From Methanobacteriota archaeon (GTDB taxonomy: Archaea; Hydrothermarchaeota; Hydrothermarchaeia; Hydrothermarchaeales; BMS3B): a stretch of 8,041 nt of DNA. The stretch is taken from NCBI GenBank assembly GCA_013152995.1, contig JAADFH010000047.1, forward strand, positions 1-8,041. The letters are read 5' to 3'. The translations under genes and the position numbers were made by a program. The notes beneath the pieces were generated by a model. It ran no database searches. It was given only the letters and a program-made list of their open reading frames with translations, and had not been told where the DNA came from. This document shows positions 1 through 6,300 of this stretch, one piece after another. Positions within the stretch are counted from its first letter, which is position 1; every line of letters begins with the position of its first letter.

Positions 1-1108
1 CGCTGGTCTCGGGGATTATCAGCGTGAGGTAGAAGCGCCACACGTCGCTGCTGAGCTGCGCCTTCGGCAGGTTCTCGCAGAACACACCCCATCCCCTGGA
101 CTTTGAAATCTTGCCGCCCTCGTAGTTCAGGTACTGCAGCCCTGCCACGCGGTAGGGCAAGGCATACTCGCCGTTCGCCAGCAGCATGCCAGGCCAGAAG
201 ATGGTATGGAAGGGTATGTTGTCCTTGCCTATGAAGTGGAATATCTTCGCCTCACCCCTCCAGTAGGGCTCCCAGGCTTGCGGCTTTCCTTGAAGCTCAG
301 CCCACTCCTTTGTGGAGGAGATGTAGCCGATGGGTGCGTCGAACCACACGTAGAACACCTTGTCCTCGTAGCCCTTAAGAGGCACCTTAACCCCCCACTC
401 CAAGTCGCGGGTTATGCACCTCGGCTTCAAGCCCTCCCTGATCCAGCCCATCGCCATGTTGTAAACCTGCGGGCTCCACACCCTTCGCCTGGACTCTATC
501 CACCTCTTCAGCTCCGGCTCAAGCCTGTCCAGGTTCAGAAAGAGGTGCCTGGTCTCCCTGAACACTGGCTTGTTGCCGCACAGCACGCAGCGGGGCTCCA
601 CCAGCTCGTCAGGGTTGAGAAGCCTGGAGCAGCGCTCGCACTGGTCCCCTCTTGCAGACTCGTAGCCGCAGCCGGGGCAGGTGCCCTCCACATAGCGGTC
701 GGGGAGGAAGCGGCGGTCGTGCTCGCAGTAGGGCAGGAGAAGCACACCCTCGGTCACGTAGCCGTTCTCGTATATCTTCATGAAGAACTCCTTGGTTGTG
801 CGGTGGTGGATTTCTCTTGAGGTACGGGAGAAGTTGTCGTAGCTTATGTCCAGCCACTGGTAAATCTGGCGGTGAACCTCGTAGTACCTATCTGTCAGCT
901 CCTTTGGCGAGACCCCGAGCTTTCGTGCGGCAACCTCTATGGGTGTGCCGTGCTCGTCGCTGCCGCCTATGAACAGCGTCTCGTAGCCGGCGAGCCGGCA
1001 GAATCTTGCGAAGATGTCAGCCGGCAGGTGTGAGCCCGCGATGTTGCCTATGTGGGGCACGTTGTTCACGTATGGCAGCGCACAGGTGACCAGAACCTTC
1101 TCCGCTAT
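1..1108 (-). CDS. metG: Methionyl-tRNA synthetase, N-terminal 369 residues (3' end beyond window)
   Basis: Cytosolic class Ia synthetase that activates methionine with ATP and charges tRNA-Met. Numbering from an ATA start: the Rossmann entry strand KVLVTCALPY is at 4-13, the HIGH-type signature PHIGN at 18-22, the FIGGSDEHG loop at 47-54, and KISKS (KMSKS loop) near residue 335. The inserted domain has the archaeal/eukaryotic double zinc knuckle: CPGC at 144-147 with CERC at 157-160, and CVLC at 174-177. Everything read is in frame with no interruption, so the catalytic domain is complete and only the anticodon-binding part is missing. The start is abnormal: seven sense codons lie between an in-frame TAG (1130-1132) and ATA at 1106-1108, with no ATG, GTG or TTG. 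Starting at the next GTG would delete the first Rossmann strand. The 5' end overlaps the upstream glycosylase-like gene by 92 nt in another frame, and no promoter of its own is visible. Confidence 0.97.
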   Translation of the reverse strand, partial: MAEKVLVTCALPYVNNVPHIGNIAGSHLPADIFARFCRLAGYETLFIGGSDEHGTPIEVAARKLGVSPKELTDRYYEVHRQIYQWLDISYDNFSRTSREIHHRTTKEFFMKIYENGYVTEGVLLLPYCEHDRRFLPDRYVEGTCPGCGYESARGDQCERCSRLLNPDELVEPRCVLCGNKPVFRETRHLFLNLDRLEPELKRWIESRRRVWSPQVYNMAMGWIREGLKPRCITRDLEWGVKVPLKGYEDKVFYVWFDAPIGYISSTKEWAELQGKPQAWEPYWRGEAKIFHFIGKDNIPFHTIFWPGMLLANGEYALPYRVAGLQYLNYEGGKISKSRGWGVFCENLPKAQLSSDVWRFYLTLIIPETS

Positions 1109-2069
1109 AGCCGAGCCTCCTGAACTTTTCTACTCCTTCCACATCTGGTATGCTGTCCATTATATACTTTCTGCACACTTCCCCCGCAGGGCAGGAGGCG
1201 CATGCTGGCTCAATGTCCATGCAGTACCCATCCTCAAAAAGGTAAAATGCACCGTTGTCAACGTAGAAGGGCACTCTTCCAGAGTTGAGAACCAGCCCCT
1301 CTATCCACGGGCGCATCTTGTTCGCCTGTATGATATATGGTCTTCTCTTCTCGTACATAACCTCCTCAAGAAGCCCTGTCCTGCAGAATACCTTGGCTAC
1401 ATGCCCATCAACTATCATAAGCGTATCACGCATTGAAGATGCGGTCTCATCCCAAACCTCGCTGAGGAGGAAAACCACCCAGTTAACAAACATTCTGCAT
1501 GCTTTTGGGTCATTACCAACCCAGCCGGCTTCAAGCACGGGATGCGAGTTGAGAAATTTGAACAACCCAACAGGTCTCTCCTCCCTGAGGTACCGCAAAA
1601 TAATGTCATACAGCTTCTCGTTCCTCTCATTCAACCACTTAATAAATCCCTCATATGCCTTAAAGCGATATGTAAAAAGAGATATCGGCTTTATGCCACC
1701 AAGTGCACCCACACGATACAGTAACGATCCTTTCTCCCCTGCTACATCTTTGAATATTCTAAATAAATCACTTTCTGATATTCTGAATGGTTCATAAAGT
1801 AACATATCTGTAAATTCACTTGAAATTCTTATTGACATCTCTCTTACTTTTTCAAATTTTGCCTGCTGATTTATCAACACCCTCAAAAGAAGATACCTTA
1901 GAATCTTCTCTTTATCATCTTCTGATTTTGAAAATACGTTTAAATTCTCTGGAATAGCCATGTGATTTTTCCATCTCTCAGACCACCTGGTTTTTCCAAC
2001 CGTCTCAAGGATCTCAAGAAGTTTCTCCCTCTCATCACTGGACAAGCTTTCCTGCTTCTCTCTTGGCAT
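1017..2069 (-). CDS. HhH-GPD superfamily DNA glycosylase-like protein with [4Fe-4S] cluster loop, methyltransferase partner
   Basis: A 350-residue protein that probably removes a base from DNA; its substrate is unknown. Three family hallmarks appear in order. An INQQ helix (about 61-77) resembles the Gln-containing helix of EndoIII, AlkA and MutY. A GWVGNDPKACR stretch at 182-192 resembles the helix-hairpin-helix. IVDGHVAKV at 219-227 resembles MutY ILDGNV and supplies the GPD aspartate D221. K189 is a candidate Schiff-base lysine, 32 residues before D221, a spacing I recall from archaeal AGOG glycosylases. C283, C290, C293 and C299 fit C-x6-C-x2-C-x5-C exactly, the EndoIII/MutY iron-sulfur loop. 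It overlaps the methyltransferase stop by 35 nt, with a GGTGA site upstream, so the two are translationally coupled. The last 30 or so residues are an out-of-frame reading of the metG start and are probably not conserved. The gene is AT-rich relative to its flanks. Fold confident, biological role inferred. Confidence 0.8.
   Translation of the reverse strand: MPREKQESLSSDEREKLLEILETVGKTRWSERWKNHMAIPENLNVFSKSEDDKEKILRYLLLRVLINQQAKFEKVREMSIRISSEFTDMLLYEPFRISESDLFRIFKDVAGEKGSLLYRVGALGGIKPISLFTYRFKAYEGFIKWLNERNEKLYDIILRYLREERPVGLFKFLNSHPVLEAGWVGNDPKACRMFVNWVVFLLSEVWDETASSMRDTLMIVDGHVAKVFCRTGLLEEVMYEKRRPYIIQANKMRPWIEGLVLNSGRVPFYVDNGAFYLFEDGYCMDIEPACASCPAGEVCRKYIMDSIPDVEGVEKFRRLGYSGEGSGHLCAAIREQRAPHRQHRGLTPAG
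1116..1121 (-). promoter_or_regulatory. Shine-Dalgarno site fixing the ATA start of metG
   Basis: On the minus strand the hexamer AGGAGG is followed by a 7-nt spacer and then ATA GCG GAG AAG. Translation from there gives an N-terminus (M)AEKVLVTCALPY, the length expected of archaeal methionyl-tRNA synthetases. The site lies inside the 3' part of the glycosylase-like gene, so initiation may be coupled to its translation. The spacing is the main reason for choosing ATA rather than the in-frame CTG further down. Confidence 0.7.
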
Positions 2070-2958
2070 TCTTGGTCACCGACTTCTGTCTTCTTACTTT
2101 ATCCTGGAGATGTGTCCTGAGCCTTCTCGCATCCTCCCTAACCACAATTTCCACATCATAGTTCTTATCAATTAAACAGCATTGTTTTAGCCCCATTTTT
2201 TCTTTAACAACATCACACAACTCTACATCTACTTCATATCCAAAGCTGTTTCTACCGAGTTCTGCAGCAACCTTATTTGTCGTAGCTGAACCCATAAACG
2301 GATCCAGAACTGTCTCACCCACATACGAAAACAGCTTTATAAGCCTGTAGGGTATCTCCTCCGGAAAAGCCGCCACCCCCTGTTCAAGCCTGTTTTTAAG
2401 GGGTAGCACATTGGTGATGTGCCAGGTGGTGAGATACCACTTGTTTTTCTGGTATTCTTCTGTATCAATTTTTGACTTCTTTTTAATATCCTCTGGAATC
2501 TTCTGGTAGTCAAATCTGCCTTTCTGGAATATCAATATGGTCTCCTGGATGTTGTCAGGATAGAAATACATTGGATATGGATGCTGCAAAATTACACCGC
2601 TTCTTCTGCTTATTCTGATATATCCCTCCGGCTTTATCCATATTATTTTATCCCTGTAGGCAAATCCTTCATCCATGTATATCTTCGTCAAATCTGCAAC
2701 AACAGGATACTTAACCCCATTAATCAATGTATCATCGCATACTATACATACTATCCTCCCATCATCCATAACTCTATAAATTTCTCTTGCAATACGCCTC
2801 ATTTTGTCAAGATATTCATCGTAACTTTCAAACATATCTGGATAATCAAAAGGAGCATTAAAGTATGGTGGGGAGGTAACAACAAGCTGAACACTGCCAT
2901 CGTCCAGCTCTCTCATGTTTTCTGCATCCCCAAATATCAGCCTGTGGTATGTTCTCAT
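2035..2958 (-). CDS. Beta-class DNA methyltransferase, TSPPY type (probable N4-cytosine)
   Basis: A 307-residue AdoMet-dependent enzyme that methylates an exocyclic amino group at a specific DNA site. The catalytic motif TSPPY is at 28-32, after LIFGDAENMRELDDGSVQLVV. The AdoMet-binding motifs come last: FPEEIPYRLIKLF (198-210, motif X) and DPFMGSATT (219-227, motif I), followed by GYEVD. Catalytic motif before AdoMet motif is the beta-class order. SPPY favours m4C, though N6-adenine enzymes with this motif exist. The middle (about 110-190) should hold the target-recognition region. The frame stays open far upstream, antisense to the OB-fold gene, but ATG at 2958 is the real start: it has a strong GGTGAGGAG site just upstream, and homology-like sequence begins there. 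The gene leads a minus-strand operon with the glycosylase-like gene and then metG. No conventional endonuclease gene is adjacent. Confidence 0.93.
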   Translation of the reverse strand: MRTYHRLIFGDAENMRELDDGSVQLVVTSPPYFNAPFDYPDMFESYDEYLDKMRRIAREIYRVMDDGRIVCIVCDDTLINGVKYPVVADLTKIYMDEGFAYRDKIIWIKPEGYIRISRRSGVILQHPYPMYFYPDNIQETILIFQKGRFDYQKIPEDIKKKSKIDTEEYQKNKWYLTTWHITNVLPLKNRLEQGVAAFPEEIPYRLIKLFSYVGETVLDPFMGSATTNKVAAELGRNSFGYEVDVELCDVVKEKMGLKQCCLIDKNYDVEIVVREDARRLRTHLQDKVRRQKSVTKNAKREAGKLVQ

Positions 2959-2962
2959 TCCA

Positions 2963-2971
2963 CTCCTCACC
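2963..2971 (-). promoter_or_regulatory. Ribosome-binding site of the methyltransferase
   Basis: Minus-strand GGTGAGGAG ends 4 nt before the ATG at 2958. It rules out the much longer upstream extension of the frame and argues that this transcript has a leader, unlike the divergent plus-strand gene. Confidence 0.7.
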
Positions 2972-2992
2972 AAAAGATAAGTGCTCGGCAGG

Positions 2993-3000
2993 TATTTATA
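2993..3000 (+). promoter_or_regulatory. Putative TATA box for the plus-strand operon (leaderless transcript)
   Basis: TATTTATA is centred about 28 nt before the ATG at 3025. The archaeal TATA-to-start-site distance of about 25 nt would place transcription initiation at, or a couple of bases before, the ATG. No Shine-Dalgarno sequence is visible before that ATG, consistent with a leaderless mRNA. Read on the minus strand the same octamer is TATAAATA, so it could also serve the methyltransferase, but a start site from there would fall at about 2970 and cut into that gene's ribosome site. Confidence 0.5.
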
Positions 3001-3007
3001 GGTTAAC

Positions 3008-3019
3008 AATATAATATTT
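3008..3019 (-). promoter_or_regulatory. Putative TATA box for the methyltransferase operon
   Basis: An uninterrupted A/T stretch (minus-strand AAATATTATATT) lies about 50 nt upstream of the methyltransferase ATG. A start site 25 nt downstream would give a leader of about 29 nt that retains the GGTGAGGAG site. The two divergent promoters would then be interleaved within 66 bp, making mutually exclusive polymerase loading plausible. This rests on base composition and spacing only. Confidence 0.35.
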
Positions 3020-3024
3020 CTTGC

Positions 3025-3345
3025 ATGCAGGACATGGTCTCCCTGGAGGACTTTGAGAAGCTTGAGCTGCGGGTGGGTGTGATCAAGAGGGTGGAGGAGA
3101 TTGAGGGCTCCAGGAAGCTTCTCAGGCTGGTGGTTGACACGGGTGAGGAGCGGCAGCTTGTGGCGGGTATAAAGGGGAGCTACACCCCAGAAGAGCTCAC
3201 GGGAAAGCGCGTGGTGGTGCTGGCAAACCTGCATCCAAAGAAGCTCATGGGTGTGCTCAGCCAGGGGATGCTGCTTGCTGCCCAGGATGGCGAGAGAATC
3301 GCGCTTCTCACTGCACAGGGCAGGGCAGGGGAGAGGGTGCACTGA
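3025..3345 (+). CDS. Methionyl-tRNA synthetase beta subunit-type tRNA-binding OB-fold protein
   Basis: A 106-residue stand-alone EMAPII/Arc1p/Trbp111-like domain. It binds tRNA structure non-specifically and in archaea usually assists methionyl-tRNA synthetase, either as its C-terminal domain or as a separate 'beta' chain. Visible motifs are LELRVGVIKRVEEIEGSRKL at 13-32 (first strands of the OB fold), the GEERQLVAGI strand, GKRVVVLANL, and the family-diagnostic HPKKLMGVLSQGMLLAA at 72-88. The length is normal for the family and the gene is GC-rich like the housekeeping genes here. Its likely partner, metG, lies on the opposite strand beyond the AT-rich methyltransferase/glycosylase pair, so the two genes were probably close neighbours before that insertion. 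ATG at 3025 is preferred over ATG at 3034 because of TATA spacing. The stop is 3 nt from the nrdJ start and in the same frame. Confidence 0.93.
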   Translation: MQDMVSLEDFEKLELRVGVIKRVEEIEGSRKLLRLVVDTGEERQLVAGIKGSYTPEELTGKRVVVLANLHPKKLMGVLSQGMLLAAQDGERIALLTAQGRAGERVH

Positions 3346-3348
3346 GGT

Positions 3349-6300
3349 ATGAGACTCAGCGAGAATGCGCTGCAGGTGCTGAGGAGGCGCTACCTGCGCA
3401 GGAATGAGCGTGGAGAGGTTGTTGAGACTCCCGAGCAGATGTTCCGCCGGGTGGCTAAAGCGATAGCGAGGGTTGAGAGGCGTTACGGTGGAGACGCTGC
3501 AAAAGCTGAGGAGCGCTTCTACTCAGCCATGACGAGCCTGAGCTTCCTGCCCAACTCGCCCACGCTGATGAACGCGGGCACTCGCTTAGGGCAGCTCAGT
3601 GCCTGCTTCACCCCAGAGCAGCCGGTATTGACGTCATCTGGCTTTAGACCCATCTGCCAAATTAAAGTGGGTGACATAGTGGCAACCCACACTGGAAAAC
3701 TTAGAAGAGTAATAAAAAAATTTGAAAGGTATTTCAATGGTTTTATCTATAAAATTAAGGTTCGTGGTCTACTGCGTGAGACTCTTTTGGTAACACCGGA
3801 ACATCCAATCTTAGCGGTAAAAAAGAGTAATATCGCATGTATCAGAAATAAAGACAGGATTTGTAATGGCTTTCCAAAAAAATATTGTTATAAATCTCCA
3901 CGTAATTACAGTAGAGATTGCGAATTTCTTAACACTCCAATAACTGAGCCTAAATGGATTGAAGCACGAGAGTTGGAGGAGGGGGACTATGTGGTAGTTT
4001 CAACAATCAAGGAAATAAAAGATGTTGAAAAAATAAAAGTGATAGATTTTCTATCAGACGGATATGAGGTGGTTGATGGCTGGGTATTGAAAAAGAATAC
4101 AGATAAAAGGCTGAGGAGTGGAGAGTATAGTAGCCAAGTAAAGAAGGTGAAGAATGAAATAACGGTTGATAAGGACCTTATGCTACTTTTTGGTTACTAT
4201 TTGAGCGAAGGCGATGTAACTGGCAACTGTGTACGCTTCACTCTTGGAAAAAATGAAAGTCAGATAATTGATGATATAAACAGGATTATGAATGAGAAAT
4301 TTGGACTGAATGCAAATGTAGAAAGATCACGAATTGGAGACTGGGTAAATTTAAGGTTCCACTCAACGATTATTGCACAATTTTTCAGAAACATATTCGG
4401 CAGTGGTTTTGATAAAAAGGATATTCCTGAGTGGATTCTGACATTACCACCAGAGAAGCAGTTTTATCTACTTGTGGGCGTATTCAGAGGGGATGGATGC
4501 CACTATAACAGCAAAAAACGGAGTATAATCTTTCTATCTCTCTCAAATTATCAGTTGAGCATGAAAATATGGATGATTCTCCTACGTATAGGATATCCGT
4601 ACAATATACATGTCCAGATACCAAAAAATGGCACAACGGCAACTTACAGAATTGTTACGTCGCCTACTTACTGTCCTGAGTTTGCAAAAGCAATTGGGAA
4701 AAATTCATTCTTGGAGAGAAAGACGTTTCCGCAGTACGTTAAATTGGGAGATTATGTGTTAAGACGGGTGGACAAAATTGATAAGGTGGAATACAGCGGA
4801 ATTGTTTACAATTTAGAGGTGGAGGAAGAGCACACATATATTGCCGGCGGTGTGGCTGTGCATAACTGCTTCGTCCTTCCAGTAGAGGACTCCCTGAGGA
4901 GCATCTTCACAGCGCTTAAGCACATGGTGATAGTGCAGCAGAGCGGCGGGGGCACGGGGTTCAGCTTCTCAAAGCTGCGCCCGCGGGGCGACATAGTGCG
5001 CTCAACCATGGGTGCCGCTTCTGGACCGGTGTCCTTCATACGCGTCTTTGATGCAGCCACGGAGGTGATAAAGCAGGGTGGCAGGCGCAGGGGGGCAAAC
5101 ATGGGCATCCTGCGGGTGGACCATCCCGACATACTGGAGTTCATCAGAGCCAAGCAGCAGGAGGGCGTGCTTGAGAACTTCAACCTGAGTGTTGGCGTTA
5201 CCGACGCCTTCATGCATGCGGTGCGCAGGGATGAGGAGTACCCGCTGGTGAACCCCAGAAATAGGGAGGTGGTGCGCCACCTGAGCGCAAGGGAGGTGTT
5301 TGAGGAAATAGCAGTAGCCGCCTGGCGCACAGGCGATCCTGGGCTGGTCTTCCTGGACGAGGTGAACCGCCACAACCCCACGCCAGAGCTGGGCGAGATA
5401 GAGAGCACAAACCCTTGCGTAACCGGCGACACACTGGTTGCAACTTCGCAAGGACTTGAGAGGATTTCAGAGATCGTCGGGAAGAGGCGGGAGGTGCTGG
5501 TAGACCCGCGCCTCAACGGCGGCAGAGCAGAGCTTAAGCCTGCTCTGAGGATTTTTAAGACGGGGGTGAAGAGGATCTACAGGCTGCGCACCCGCGCGGG
5601 CTACGAGCTCCGTGCCACGGCAGAGCACCCTGTTCTAACGCCAGAAGGCTGGCGAAGGGTTGGCGAGCTCAGGAAGGGCGACAGGGTGCTGATCCAGAGC
5701 GCTGGTGTGTTTAACAGGAGCTACGAGCTTCCCTTTGATGTTGAGGAGCTCAACCGCCTGACCAGGAGGAAGCTAAACCTGCCTGAACGCTGGTGCAGAG
5801 AGCTCGGACAGGTGCTTGGCTGGCTGGTCGGCGACGGCGCTCTTACCGAGGAGAAGGCGATATTCTACTTCGGCAGGGATGAGGCAGAGCTACTGCCCTA
5901 CTTCGCCAGAATACTGAACCGCTGGAACGCGTGCGAAGTAAGACCGCTGGAGTACGGTGGCGTTAAGAGGCTGCAGTACCATGCTAAGGGGATGGTGGAG
6001 TTCTTCTTAAAGCTCGGGGTAAAGCGGGCGAGGAGCATGGAGAAGGAGGTTCCCAGGGCGGTGTTCACGGCTCCAAGAGAGGCGGTTGCGGGCTTCCTTC
6101 AGGCACTTTTCACAGCCGACGGCACCATAGGCACTGGAAAGAACCGCGGACAGGTGAGGCTGAGCACCGCCTCGGAGAAGCTTGCGAAGCAGGTTCACCT
6201 GCTGCTGCTGAACTTTGGCATAAAGGCAAGGAAGTACAGGCGGAGGTACAGCAGGTCAAAGGCTTTTGTTTACAGCACCGCAGGCGGAGAGAGGAGGCGG

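Noticed and set aside
206..820. 204-codon open frame on the plus strand
   Set aside because: It is codon-register antisense to metG, which carries unmistakable HIGH, zinc-knuckle and KISKS motifs on the other strand. The open frame is a by-product of GC-rich coding sequence.
1014..1797. Plus-strand frames opposite the glycosylase-like gene
   Set aside because: No domain, no ribosome site, and they are antisense to a frame with a precise iron-sulfur cysteine pattern and GPD motif.
1017..2069. Reading the methyltransferase partner as a PD-(D/E)XK or HNH restriction endonuclease
   Set aside because: I could not find a convincing PD...(D/E)xK or HNH motif, whereas the C-x6-C-x2-C-x5-C loop plus IVDGHV fits the HhH-GPD superfamily. 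A divergent nuclease domain cannot be fully excluded by eye.
2959..3342. N-terminal extension of the methyltransferase frame by about 128 codons
   Set aside because: It would run through the divergent promoter region and antisense to the OB-fold gene, the residues resemble no methyltransferase, and a strong ribosome site marks ATG 2958.
4806..5516. 236-codon minus-strand frame across the intein 1/nrdJ/intein 2 junctions
   Set aside because: The plus strand has conserved reductase motifs throughout. The minus translation is Ser- and Thr-rich low-complexity sequence with no recognisable domain.
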